DNA from: an uncultured Oscillospiraceae bacterium
GTDB taxonomy: Bacteria; Bacillota; Clostridia; Oscillospirales; Acutalibacteraceae
Length of the DNA: 64,000 bases
Assembly (NCBI GenBank): GCA_900539425.1
Contig: UQBX01000002.1
Span: forward strand, 62,001-126,000
Direction: 5' to 3'
Shown: positions 24,335 through 32,688 of the stretch, in pieces
Layout: each line of letters opens with the position of its first letter
Numbering within the stretch: position 1 is the first letter of the stretch
Made by a program: the position numbers and the translations under genes
Notes under the pieces: model-generated
What the model saw: the letters and a program-made list of their open reading frames with translations, nothing else
Told to the model about the DNA's origin: nothing
Databases searched by the model: none

Positions 24335-25975
24335 CTATGCTGTTTTTTCTTTTAAGTACTTTTGTTTAAAGCTATGTTCCCATTCTTCAGCGGTTGGCTC
24401 TTTGATTATGCCCACACCGTTGTAATAAATATCAACTTGCTGATACCGTTTGCCGTTTATATTTTTAGGCGCTGATACAACAATCTTTTCAATAAATTCG
24501 TGAACAAGCTCAGGCGTCAGTTCATCAGGCTGCGTTACCTTTTTAACATTCATAATAAAGGATTGCAAACTGTCAATTTTGCTTGTTTCTGAATTGAGCT
24601 CTTGTTCCAATGTGGGTACTGTTTCTTTTAGTTCTTTTTGCTCTGTTTCAAGAGATATTGAAAGTGTGGCAAATCTGTCATCAGAAATCTTGCCTTTAGC
24701 ATTATCTTCATATAGCTTCTGTATAAGTGTATCAATTTCTTTGATACGCTTTTTTGATTTCTCAAGCTCTTGTTTCTTTGCTGTTAACTCTTTCTCTCTT
24801 TGAGCTGTAAAAGCGTCTAATTGAAACATCGCAAATTCTTTTTCATATACAGTTACAAAATAGAATACTCTCCTCATATTCTCAAGTACAAGGTCATATA
24901 TTACCTTTTCACGAATGTAGTGCATTGAACATACATCGGTGTCTTTCCTGAAACTTGAACAAAAGAAGTTTGCCTGTTCGTGCTTGTAGTTGTTGGTTGA
25001 AGAATAGTACATCTTTTCCCCACAGTCAGCACAGTATACAAGTCCTGAAAACATACTGATTTCTCCTGTCCTGTTAGGTCTGCGCTTGTTTTTTCTAAGT
25101 TCCTGAACAAGTATGAAATCTTCTTCATTGATAATGGCAGGATGAGTATTTTTAAATACCTTCCATTCAGACGGATCTCTCTCAATCTTTTTCTTGTTCT
25201 TAAAGGATTTTCTTGTTGTTCTGAAATTAACAGTATCTCCGATATATTCCTGTTTTGACAGAATGCTTGAAACTGTATCTCCGCACCAGTTAAAAGGCTT
25301 TGTGGGCGGTGTACTGCAATTTCTGCCGATACTTGCCCAGTACTCGCAAGGCGTCATAATCTTTGCTTCTCTTAATTGCCTTGCAATTTGTGTAGGTCCG
25401 TACCCTTTAATACAAAGATTAAATATCTTCTTTACTACCTCTGCCGCAGGTTCATCAATCTGCCAGTCCCTTGTATATCCGAATGGTGGATTGGTTGTAA
25501 GGGGTACTCCTGAATTACCTTTGTTCTTGAAAACATTTCTTACCTTTTGGCTTGTGTTCTTTGCGTGCCATTCGTTAAACAAGTCTTGCATAGGTACAAG
25601 GTCGCTTATACCTTTTGCAGTATCAATGTTATCCATAATGGCAATATATCTAACACCAAGTCTGTCAAAATCTTCTTCAAGTAACTGACCCACAACAAGT
25701 CTGTTTCTGCCCAGTCTTGAATGGTCTTTTACTATTAGGTTTTCTATTCTGCCTTGTTCTGCAAGCTCCATTATTTCCATAAAGGCAGGTCTTGCAAAAT
25801 TCGTGCCAGACCAGCCGTCATCAATGAATACCTTGCAGTTAGTAAATCCGTTATCCTTTGCATATTTCTCTAATATTGATTGTTGATTTTTAATACTGCC
25901 TGATAAACCGTCCTGCTCATCATCTCTTGAAAGACGGCAGTACAGTGCAGTTATTCGGTCTGTTTTATTATTCAA
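24335..25975 (-). CDS. Large serine recombinase (TnpX-type)
   Basis: 546 residues from TTG 25975, which has GGAAAGGAG upstream; the longer frame to 26047 lacks a ribosome site. Catalytic domain: ALYCRLSRDDEQDGLSGSI with nucleophile Ser16, then DDGWSGT and KDHSRLGRN. Next come a recombinase domain (GYGPTQIARQLREAKI), a zinc ribbon (YCADCGEKMYY ... FFCSSF ... CSMHYI) and a long coiled coil (about residues 415-490). It cuts and exchanges strands to excise and insert the element, without target duplication. The stop codon lies inside the terminal hairpin ACAGCATAG/CTATGCTGT. Confidence 0.93.
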   Translation of the reverse strand: MNNKTDRITALYCRLSRDDEQDGLSGSIKNQQSILEKYAKDNGFTNCKVFIDDGWSGTNFARPAFMEIMELAEQGRIENLIVKDHSRLGRNRLVVGQLLEEDFDRLGVRYIAIMDNIDTAKGISDLVPMQDLFNEWHAKNTSQKVRNVFKNKGNSGVPLTTNPPFGYTRDWQIDEPAAEVVKKIFNLCIKGYGPTQIARQLREAKIMTPCEYWASIGRNCSTPPTKPFNWCGDTVSSILSKQEYIGDTVNFRTTRKSFKNKKKIERDPSEWKVFKNTHPAIINEEDFILVQELRKNKRRPNRTGEISMFSGLVYCADCGEKMYYSSTNNYKHEQANFFCSSFRKDTDVCSMHYIREKVIYDLVLENMRRVFYFVTVYEKEFAMFQLDAFTAQREKELTAKKQELEKSKKRIKEIDTLIQKLYEDNAKGKISDDRFATLSISLETEQKELKETVPTLEQELNSETSKIDSLQSFIMNVKKVTQPDELTPELVHEFIEKIVVSAPKNINGKRYQQVDIYYNGVGIIKEPTAEEWEHSFKQKYLKEKTA

Positions 25976-26075
25976 ACTATTCTCCTTTCCACAGCCGAAT
26001 ATGTTTGATTGCAGGTTAACTGCATAATAACATATTCTTTGTTGCACTTCAACACTTTAAAGTGTAATTTTAATA

Positions 26076-26330
26076 TTACTTTTCTATTCGTTCTAAAATA
26101 CGGACTGTCTTTTCTTCAATACTTTCTGTTGAGTTTTCATTAAAATGTGTATTGACTGTATAGATTGTGCTATCTATTTCTTTAATAAAATTAATGGGCT
26201 TGTTAAAAAGAGAAGAGTTATACCAATTTATTCTTTCGGTTGGTGTCATTTTCTTAAGTTTTTCAATTTGATTTTTCATAAGTTCATTAACATAATTGTA
26301 TTCACTTTTTGTTAGATAAACTTTAATCAT
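26076..26330 (-). CDS. Small element-encoded protein, unknown
   Basis: 84 residues; start codon preceded by AAAGGAGC. Lys/Glu/Asn-rich, soluble, starting MIKVYLTKSEYNYVNEL; no family recognised. It ends 100 bases upstream of the recombinase start on the same strand, so it may be co-transcribed and help or regulate excision, as small tnp genes do in related elements. Strongly A/T-rich codons, like the rest of the element. Confidence 0.6.
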   Translation of the reverse strand: MIKVYLTKSEYNYVNELMKNQIEKLKKMTPTERINWYNSSLFNKPINFIKEIDSTIYTVNTHFNENSTESIEEKTVRILERIEK

Positions 26331-26386
26331 TTTATGCTCCTTTCATTTGGGTTTCAGGTTATCCCTGACAAGCACTGTTTGGAATT

Positions 26387-26410
26387 TGTAATTACAAACA
26401 GTCTGCTGGT
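26387..26410. repeat. Left arm of a long inverted repeat
   Basis: The 21 bases at 26387-26407 are the exact reverse complement of 26881-26901. Allowing one mismatch, the match extends to 24 bases. The arms enclose about 470 bases with no gene. Confidence 0.7.
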
Positions 26411-26637
26411 TATGACAATGCAACGGGTTGAACATCGGAATATCTGGACACAATTTTTATCAAGTTTACATCTTAATTTTACTGACTTATTTATCCTTTT
26501 TTCAAGCGAACAGCTTCACGGCATCGTGAAATAAAGGGATTGACAAGCGGGCATTTATGTGCTACCTATCCTCACTATATTACTGAATAAACAGGTGCAA
26601 ATTATTAATCTATTCAAACTATTTTTAAGCAAAAAAC

Positions 26638-26697
26638 AAAGCCGTTTACACAAATCAACTCACTGTCGGTGGGTTAATTTAATATGTAAACGACTTT
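26638..26697 (-). terminator. Long hairpin, probable minus-strand terminator
   Basis: CGTTTAC (26643-26649) pairs with GTAAACG (26686-26692); inner AAAT/ATTT, AAC/GTT and CAC/GTG pairs extend it. On the minus strand the stem is followed by CTTTGTTTTTT. There is no annotated minus-strand gene upstream, so it may end an unseen transcript. Confidence 0.5.
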
Positions 26698-26873
26698 ATT
26701 AAAGTCACATTTTGCTTTTCATTAAAGCATTATTTATGTGTATTAAATTGTGGTTTTGTAATGCCAATTAATCAAAATTACAAATAAATCTTATCACATT
26801 TTTAAGAGTAATACAACCCGAACAAATCAAATTCCAGAAGATAAAATCATAGACCTAACTATCCTTGCACTGC

Positions 26874-26945
26874 CTTAACGAGCAGACTGTTTGTAATTAC
26901 ATTCGCAATTACAAGCAGTAAAAGCTCGTTAGGGATAAATCCCTA
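26874..26945. other. Candidate oriT (transfer origin) remnant
   Basis: TTAACGAGC pairs with GCTCGTTA around an inner imperfect hairpin (ACTGTTTGTAATT ... AATTACAAGCAGT), followed by AGGGATAAATCCCT and CCCTAAAACCC. I recall this arrangement ahead of mobilisation genes in clostridial transposons. No relaxase gene is present, so transfer would need help in trans. Confidence 0.4.
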
Positions 26946-27073
26946 AAACCCTCTATTGTGTGTGCAAAATGCAGAAAACAAGTAATATATGAATAAATAA
27001 AGAATTTATATTTAGCGTATTTGAAAGTTATTTTAATTATGTACAATTTATTGGTTGTTATATTTTACAAGTA

Positions 27074-27102
27074 TTGATAAAAAACTATTATTTTGATATT
27101 AT
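27074..27102 (+). promoter_or_regulatory. Promoter of the methyltransferase cassette
   Basis: TTGATA (27074-27079), 17 bases, TATTAT (27097-27102). Leaves a leader of about 130 bases before the start at 27239. Confidence 0.55.
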
Positions 27103-27238
27103 ATACTTAATATCACATCGTGCAAGATAATACTCAATAAAATAACTAATTTAAATTGATTATCAGTGCAAATATTTTTAGTAATATGTGTTCACTTTTT
27201 TGTTGTATATTAATGTCGAATGTAATATAGGAGGAATT

Positions 27239-28432
27239 ATGGCAGGAAATAAAAGTTTAAAGGCAGCAGTGAGAGCTAAAGAAGATGAATTTTACACCCA
27301 ACTTACGGATATTGAAAAAGAATTGCGATACTACAAAAAACACTTTAAAGGAAAAATTGTACTATGTAATTGTGACGATCCATTTGAAAGTAATTTCTTC
27401 AAGTATTTCGTGCTGAATTTCAATCGCCTTGGTTTGAAAAAGTTAATTGCTACTTGTTATGTTTCCTCTCCTATAGCGAATACCCAACTTTCTTTATTTG
27501 ATGTCATCGGAACTGAGAAAAGCAAACAAAACAAGCCGTATAAAGCAGTTGTGACAAAGGTATATGACAAAACTGGTGATGGCGGCATTGATATGTTTGA
27601 TGTGGCTGAGCTATTTAAGTCTGGAGAAAACAGTCTTTCAGAGCTGGAAGAAGACGGTGATTTTCGAAGCAAAGAGTGTTTGGAACTACTTGATGAATCA
27701 GATATTGTTGTTACAAATCCTCCATTCAGTCTTTTTAGAGAATATATTTCTGTACTATTAGAAAAAGAAAAACACTTTATCGTAATAGGAAGCCAAAATG
27801 CTATAACCTACAAAGAATTCTTTCCTTTATTGATGCAAAATAAGGTGTGGTTGGGATACGGCAATGGCGATATGTCTTTTCGTGTTCCTGAATACTTTGA
27901 ACCTCGAGAAACGAGATTTTGGATAGATGAATATGGACAAAAGTGGAGGTCTCTTGGCAATATAGCTTGGTTTACAAATTTAGATATTCGCAAACGTCAT
28001 GAAGAAATGATTTTAGTCAGACGTTATAGCAATTCACAATATTTTAAATATGACAATTATGATGCTATTGAAGTATCAAAAACAGCTGATATACCTTGTG
28101 ATTTTAATGGAGTTATGGGGGTACCAATAACTTTTATGTATAAATACAATCCTGATCAATTTGAAATTGTAGGTTTGGTAAATGGAAAAGACGATTTAGC
28201 AGGTATAAAAACCACAAAAAATTATAAAGATTATTTAGAAATAAGACGAGATGGAACAAAAACGGGTTCAAATGGTGGAAAAATAAATGGAAATCCTGTT
28301 CTTAAGGGGAAGCCTAAAAGTGGAAATTATTTTGTATTAAATGATGAGATTGTACACTCAACATATGCAAGAATATTTATCCGAAACAAACATCCTGAAA
28401 AACCAAAAGGGGGAATAAATAATGCATATTGA
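27239..28432 (+). CDS. EcoRI-family adenine-specific DNA methyltransferase
   Basis: 397 residues from ATG 27239 (AGGAGGAATT upstream). DPFESNFFKYFVLNF near residue 45, then DIVVTNPPFSLFREY with the catalytic NPPF motif near residue 160, then IGSQNAITYKEFFPL and WLGYGNGDMSF: the layout of the EcoRI modification family. It would methylate adenine N6 in a short site; the site need not be GAATTC. The next gene starts inside its last 11 bases, so the methylase and the DUF262-HNH protein are translationally coupled. No EcoRI-like endonuclease is nearby. Confidence 0.85.
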   Translation: MAGNKSLKAAVRAKEDEFYTQLTDIEKELRYYKKHFKGKIVLCNCDDPFESNFFKYFVLNFNRLGLKKLIATCYVSSPIANTQLSLFDVIGTEKSKQNKPYKAVVTKVYDKTGDGGIDMFDVAELFKSGENSLSELEEDGDFRSKECLELLDESDIVVTNPPFSLFREYISVLLEKEKHFIVIGSQNAITYKEFFPLLMQNKVWLGYGNGDMSFRVPEYFEPRETRFWIDEYGQKWRSLGNIAWFTNLDIRKRHEEMILVRRYSNSQYFKYDNYDAIEVSKTADIPCDFNGVMGVPITFMYKYNPDQFEIVGLVNGKDDLAGIKTTKNYKDYLEIRRDGTKTGSNGGKINGNPVLKGKPKSGNYFVLNDEIVHSTYARIFIRNKHPEKPKGGINNAY

Positions 28433-29543
28433 AGAAAAGAAAATAACCGTTAGAGAAGTTACAGAAGGTTATTTTAACGATGCAGAGGAAGGTGTAGTCG
28501 GTTACGATGAACAACTTGATATTCGCCCGAAATACCAGCGTGAGTTTGTATATAAGGACGACCAACGCAATGAGGTTATCCGAACAGTGATGAAAGGTCT
28601 GCCGTTAAATGTTATGTATTGGGTTGACCGTGGTGAAGAATTTGAAGATGATCCTGACACACCACGATATGAAGTTATGGACGGACAGCAGCGTACTATT
28701 TCGCTTTGCGAATATGTAGATGGGAATTTTTCAGTTGATGACAAGCTATTTAACAACTTGCCGAAAGACAAACAAGATGAAATTCTTAATTATGAACTTT
28801 TTATCTACATATGCAACGGTACAGAGTCAGAAAAGCTTGATTGGTTTCGTATTATTAATATTGCCGGTGAACAGCTTACCGACCAAGAACTTAGAAATGC
28901 AGTATATGCAGGAAGTTGGACATCTGATGCTAAACGATATTTTTCAAAATCTGGATGTGCGGCATACAGACTTGCGGGAGATTATCTAAAAGGCTCAAGC
29001 ATTCGTCAGGAATACCTTGAAACAGCTATACTTTGGGTTGCAAGTGCTGAGGGCAAGACAATTGAAGGATATATGTCAGAGCATCAACACGATCCAAGTG
29101 CAGTGACTCTTTGGAATTATTTTCGTTCGGTTATTGATTGGGTACAGGCAATTTTCCCAAAGTTCCGCAAAGAAATGAAGGGTTTGCCTTGGGGATTGTA
29201 TTATAATAAACACGGTAAACGCACCGACCTTGATCCGAAAGTTCTTGAAGATGAAATACAGCGTCTTATGGGCGATGAAGATGTTACAAAGAAGTCCGGC
29301 ATCTATGAGTATTTGTTGACTGGAGAAGAAAAGAAACTCTCAATTAGAGCATTTGATCGCCGTGATGCTCTTGCCGCTTTTGAAAAGCAACATCACAAAT
29401 GCGCAATCTGCGGCGAAGAATTCGAGTTTGAGCAGATGCACGCAGATCATATCACACCTTGGAGCAAAGGCGGAAAAACAACGCCTGAGAACTGTCAAAT
29501 GCTTTGCCGTGATTGTAATTTGAAAAAAGGCGCACAGGAGTAA
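28422..29543 (+). CDS. DUF262-HNH nuclease (GmrSD/BrxU-like architecture)
   Basis: 373 residues. N-terminal DUF262: IRPKYQREFVY (34-44) and YEVMDGQQRTISL (83-95), the DGQQR motif that binds or hydrolyses nucleotide in GmrS and SspE-type proteins. C-terminal HNH: Cys327, Cys330, ADHITPWSKGG (His343), Asn357, Cys362 and Cys365, a complete zinc-finger HNH. The middle is helical. Known relatives cut modified phage DNA, driven by the DUF262 part. Here it overlaps a methyltransferase gene by 11 bases, so it may instead cut DNA lacking that mark. The ribosome site AGGGGG lies inside the methylase gene. Confidence 0.85.
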   Translation: MHIEEKKITVREVTEGYFNDAEEGVVGYDEQLDIRPKYQREFVYKDDQRNEVIRTVMKGLPLNVMYWVDRGEEFEDDPDTPRYEVMDGQQRTISLCEYVDGNFSVDDKLFNNLPKDKQDEILNYELFIYICNGTESEKLDWFRIINIAGEQLTDQELRNAVYAGSWTSDAKRYFSKSGCAAYRLAGDYLKGSSIRQEYLETAILWVASAEGKTIEGYMSEHQHDPSAVTLWNYFRSVIDWVQAIFPKFRKEMKGLPWGLYYNKHGKRTDLDPKVLEDEIQRLMGDEDVTKKSGIYEYLLTGEEKKLSIRAFDRRDALAAFEKQHHKCAICGEEFEFEQMHADHITPWSKGGKTTPENCQMLCRDCNLKKGAQE

Positions 29544-29588
29544 AATAAAGCTATAATTTAATGTTTGATGGAAATAGGAGGGTTCATA

Positions 29589-30803
29589 ATGATAAATATA
29601 AATGGTACAGAGTGGTCAAAGTTACAGCTGTCGGATATTCAAGCAGTTATTTCTGAACAGGATTTTGATGAATCTTTCTATTTTGAATTTAAGGACGATA
29701 GAGTGTCAAATAAGAAAATTCAAGAAGAAGTCTCCGCTTTCGCTAATACATATGGCGGGTATATTTTTCTTGGTGTATCTGACGATAAACAAATTGAAGG
29801 ATGTTCTAATTGGAATGAACAAAAAATTCATACAACAATTCACGATGCAATAACACCTACCCCATCTTTTGATGTAAAAAAATTTACTTTTGATGCGGGT
29901 GTCTTGTATGTAATAAAAATTGATGAAGGTTCTGAACCTCCATATATAACAAGTAACGGCAAAATATACGAGAGGCTTTCATCTGGCTCTTTTACAATTA
30001 AAGACTCGTCCAAACTTTCCCAAATATATAATAAGAGAGAACAACTACTGACTAAAATGGAGCAGAAAATATCAATTCCACCAATTTGCGAGAACACAAA
30101 TAATATATACGGATATATTGATACTGGTTTTTCCTTGGTGTCGTCTGATATTCAAATTGCAGTTGATGTTTTCAACCATATTGATTTAAAAACAATAGCT
30201 ACTGAAACAGCAGAAACTTTGCCTTCATTTAGCTTGTTTTATATCGGGAATTCAATAATTTTCACTCCCGGAGGATTATCGACATCCCAAGGACACTTAC
30301 CTGCTCATACAAACAATTTTCTTGAAATAATGGCTGATGGTAGTGCAAGGATGAGGATTTTATTAATCAATAACGATGAAGACAATTCAAGTGTTAATAT
30401 GATGCTTCCAGCAACAATATTACGTTCATATAAAAATATATACACAAAAATAATGGGAGATTTATTTCCTAACAATATATCATTTGCAAAGAAATATGAA
30501 TCGCTGACAGTAAGAAAACAGTTTCAACCAGTTTTGTTTTATGATGAATTTGTTTTGGAATTACACCCAGACTGGAAAGATGATAATAAAAAAATGTTAG
30601 AAGCTCTCAAAAATCATCGTAAAATTTTTGGAGTTACTACCGTTGTGACAGATGATCGTATTCCCAAAACTGGGCTTTACACAATTGATAAGAAGCAACT
30701 TGAACTTTTAGGAAAAGAATACACTGCAGAGGCTATCATTGATGAGTTGTTTTGTTCAAGATTTATGGATTTAGGAATTATTCCACTTATAGAGGAAAAT
30801 TAA
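29589..30803 (+). CDS. AlbA_2 (Schlafen-like) domain protein
   Basis: 404 residues from ATG 29589, with GGAGGG upstream. YFEFKDD (31-37) and VSAFANTYGGYIFLGVSDD (48-66) mark the AlbA_2 domain, known from Schlafen-type proteins and transcription factors. The remaining 280 residues match nothing I know; a mixed alpha/beta stretch with FTPGGLSTSQGHLP looks conserved in style. It is third in the cassette, 45 bases after the HNH gene. In defence settings AlbA_2 proteins can be RNA/DNA nucleases or regulators. Which of the two holds here is open. Confidence 0.8.
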   Translation: MININGTEWSKLQLSDIQAVISEQDFDESFYFEFKDDRVSNKKIQEEVSAFANTYGGYIFLGVSDDKQIEGCSNWNEQKIHTTIHDAITPTPSFDVKKFTFDAGVLYVIKIDEGSEPPYITSNGKIYERLSSGSFTIKDSSKLSQIYNKREQLLTKMEQKISIPPICENTNNIYGYIDTGFSLVSSDIQIAVDVFNHIDLKTIATETAETLPSFSLFYIGNSIIFTPGGLSTSQGHLPAHTNNFLEIMADGSARMRILLINNDEDNSSVNMMLPATILRSYKNIYTKIMGDLFPNNISFAKKYESLTVRKQFQPVLFYDEFVLELHPDWKDDNKKMLEALKNHRKIFGVTTVVTDDRIPKTGLYTIDKKQLELLGKEYTAEAIIDELFCSRFMDLGIIPLIEEN

Positions 30804-31029
30804 GGCATAAGGGATAATTTTAAACTAAACTCAATAACTCCATTGGAGGAAATCAACTTTATCAGCATTATGTATATTTAGTAAATGTGTCAACAATCAC
30901 CTTTGCGAAGTTTATTATCAAATTTTACATAAATGTAATTGTTAAGATTGTGTCTTCAATATTCGCAATTGCATTTTTTAAAAAAAGCTCACACCTCTAT
31001 TTTGGTTCAGATAATAAAGAAAACAAAAA

Positions 31030-31065
31030 ACGGCGACAGGGAAAAATCCCTGCCGCTGTTTTTCT
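31030..31065. terminator. Bidirectional terminator
   Basis: CGGCGACAGGG pairs with CCCTGCCGCTG (one bulge). T-runs follow on both strands, so it serves the cassette and tnpV. Confidence 0.75.
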
Positions 31066-31436
31066 TATAATGTATAAATTATTTCTACATTTACAATCTC
31101 CCTTACACGGTTTGCAATGTTGTTCATTCTGCCAATCCATTCCATTTGCTTTTCGGATTTAAGTTGTTCAGTTATGCCTTCTTTTTCTGCGATTTGTTTT
31201 ATTAGTCGATCATACATTTCTTTTGCACTAACATCTATATCGTGAAGATATGAATTGAGCTTACCTGTTGTCAAAAGATTGTAGTAAAAAAGTCTGTGGT
31301 TTTCTAACAGATATTCTTTGTGGCGTTGTCCCCATATGCCTATGTGGTAATTGGTGTCTGTTACAACAAGTTTTGGAATTTGTACTTCTCCCACCTGTCT
31401 GTATCCGATACCCATTTCTTCCATTAATGATTTCAT
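31065..31436 (-). CDS. TnpV-family transposon protein
   Basis: 123 residues from ATG 31436, with TGGAGGAAA upstream. The sequence GIGYRQVGEVQIPKL, then GIWGQRHKEYLLENH, then YYNLLTTGKLNSYLHDID is the TnpV signature seen next to large serine recombinases in Tn4451-type elements. Function unproven; no nuclease motif. It lies at the right end of the element, 60 bases from the proposed junction, and faces inward. Confidence 0.85.
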   Translation of the reverse strand: MKSLMEEMGIGYRQVGEVQIPKLVVTDTNYHIGIWGQRHKEYLLENHRLFYYNLLTTGKLNSYLHDIDVSAKEMYDRLIKQIAEKEGITEQLKSEKQMEWIGRMNNIANRVREIVNVEIIYTL

Positions 31437-31504
31437 TGCTTTTCCTCCAAAAAAATTATTTTTTATAACCTGCAATCAAATCATTTTAGCTGTTTACATA
31501 GTTT

Positions 31505-31549
31505 AAGGGCACCCTCTTTATCAAGGGTGCCCTTACGGCAGGGCTTTTT
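31505..31549. repeat. Right copy of the structured repeat, inverted
   Basis: Perfect 11-bp stem AAGGGCACCCT / AGGGTGCCCTT (31505-31515, 31524-31534), loop CTTTATCA, then TACGGCAGGGCTTTTT. Read on the minus strand it matches 24262-24303. One outer arm is missing on the side that touches the inserted element. Confidence 0.75.
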
Positions 31550-31556
31550 ATATGCT

Positions 31557-32468
31557 TTATTCAAAGACCGTGGATATGACTTTAGGCGCGCCGGGCGGCG
31601 AATAATCAAAGCGGTCTATATGCTGTGCGTTTACAAAATATGTAAGATCCTGAGCCATTTCGGCTTCTTCAAACGCCTCAACTATTACAAGTTTTATCTT
31701 CATTTTATCCGGCAGTACGGATTTAATGTATACAGCCACGCGCTGCCCCTCAAAAAGATAATCGCACGGCTCGGCAAGGCCTGCAAGATTAGGTGTAAGC
31801 TCAACGAAAACGCCGTATGTTTCAATACTGCGCACGGTGCCTGTTACGGTCTCTCCCGGCTGAAACATCTTTGCATTTTCACTCCATGTGCCGAGCAGCT
31901 CTTTCAGAGAGAAAGTAAGTTTTTCAGGCTCCCTCTTTCTGAGCACAACCTTTATACACTCGCCCTCATACACCCTTTCGCGCGGGTGGTTGATGCGGGA
32001 AACCGAAAGCATATCAATGGGAATAAGGGCGTTAATGCCCGCGCCTATATCAATGAACGCGCCGAATTTTTCAAGATGCGTAACGCGCGCGTCTATGATA
32101 TCCCCTTCGGCAAGATTGTCAATAAAACTTTTTTTACATCCCAGCTGTACCGCCTTGCGGGATAGGATAGCGCTGATATTGCCGCTGTCATCCCGCTGAA
32201 AACCGAGCACAATGAAGCAAACGGGTTTGTTTACCTTGGAGATAAGGGCAATATCACGGGTAGTTCCGTCATCAATGCCTATTGCACCCTCCTCACGCGG
32301 GATTATGCCTTTTATTATTCCGAGATCTACGTGCAGGTTATGCTCGCTGTCACACATAAGCACACGTGACTCCATAACGCTGCCGTTCATCATTGCTATT
32401 TTTACATCCTCCAGCGTATCGAATGTGCGAAGCAGCTGCGGATTTTGCCCTTCCGGGTAGAATTTCAT
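31557..32468 (-). CDS. S1-domain RNA-binding protein (ribosomal S1-like)
   Basis: 303 residues from ATG 32468, preceded by AAAGAGAG. Three S1-type units: a degenerate first one at about 35-100, a classic second (GDIIDARVTHLEKFGAFIDIGAGINALIPIDMLS, in overlapping pieces) at about 122-195, and a third (GETVTGTVRSIETYGVFVELTPNLAGLAEP) at about 207-270. Binds single-stranded RNA, likely in translation. Shorter than the four-to-six-domain S1 of E. coli, but normal for Clostridia. Divergent from the DUF951-murI operon. The structured repeat lies beyond its stop. Confidence 0.8.
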   Translation of the reverse strand: MKFYPEGQNPQLLRTFDTLEDVKIAMMNGSVMESRVLMCDSEHNLHVDLGIIKGIIPREEGAIGIDDGTTRDIALISKVNKPVCFIVLGFQRDDSGNISAILSRKAVQLGCKKSFIDNLAEGDIIDARVTHLEKFGAFIDIGAGINALIPIDMLSVSRINHPRERVYEGECIKVVLRKREPEKLTFSLKELLGTWSENAKMFQPGETVTGTVRSIETYGVFVELTPNLAGLAEPCDYLFEGQRVAVYIKSVLPDKMKIKLVIVEAFEEAEMAQDLTYFVNAQHIDRFDYSPPGAPKVISTVFE

Positions 32469-32606
32469 AACATTCACTCTCTTTAAACGGCGCGTTTATA
32501 CTGCCTGCCCCTCAGCTTTTTAATATGTGCCCGCGGGGCGGATTTACATTATGCGGCGCCTTAATATTGTCTGTTTTAAATGTATGCAAAATTAACGGCG
32601 ATTATG

Positions 32607-32635
32607 TTGTAAATAAGGCAAATATGTGCTAAAAT
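32607..32635 (+). promoter_or_regulatory. Promoter of the DUF951-murI-prfA operon
   Basis: TTGTAA (32607-32612), 17 bases, extended TGC-TAAAAT (32630-32635). Its position rules out a start codon at 32626 for the next gene. Confidence 0.6.
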
Positions 32636-32688
32636 ACTTTATTAATAAAGTTCAGGCGCGTGAAATTTACGCGCATTCGGGTGATTTT

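Larger units (their letters stand above)
26411..27073. other. Noncoding part of the mobile element
   Basis: No frame here looks coding. It holds a long hairpin (26638-26697), a nested inverted-repeat region at 26874-26945 of oriT type and, at the end, the promoter of the methyltransferase operon. Confidence 0.6.
24324..31505. mobile_element. ~7.2-kb serine-recombinase element (Tn4451-like core) with defence-type cargo
   Basis: Between a tetR gene and an S1-protein gene lies a visibly more A/T-rich block. At its left end is a large serine recombinase reading outward, at its right end TnpV, both typical of Tn4451/TnpX-group elements. The recombinase stop codon is within 5 bases of the proposed left end. 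A 9-bp direct repeat CATAGTTTA occurs at 24324-24332 and 31497-31505 and may be the crossover core. Cargo: methyltransferase, DUF262-HNH and AlbA_2 genes. No relaxase or mobilisation gene remains, but an oriT-like stretch does. Ends are inferred from two short repeats, so exact borders are unsure. Confidence 0.75.

Noticed and set aside
26334..26534. 66-codon plus-strand frame inside the element
   Set aside because: Crosses the inverted repeat arm, has no ribosome site and no ordered composition.
31527..32165. 212-codon plus-strand frame
   Set aside because: Opposite strand of the S1-domain gene, with no family resemblance and no ribosome site.
32626..32688. Longer start of the DUF951 gene
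   Set aside because: It lies over the -10 box of the promoter, so it would not be in the transcript.
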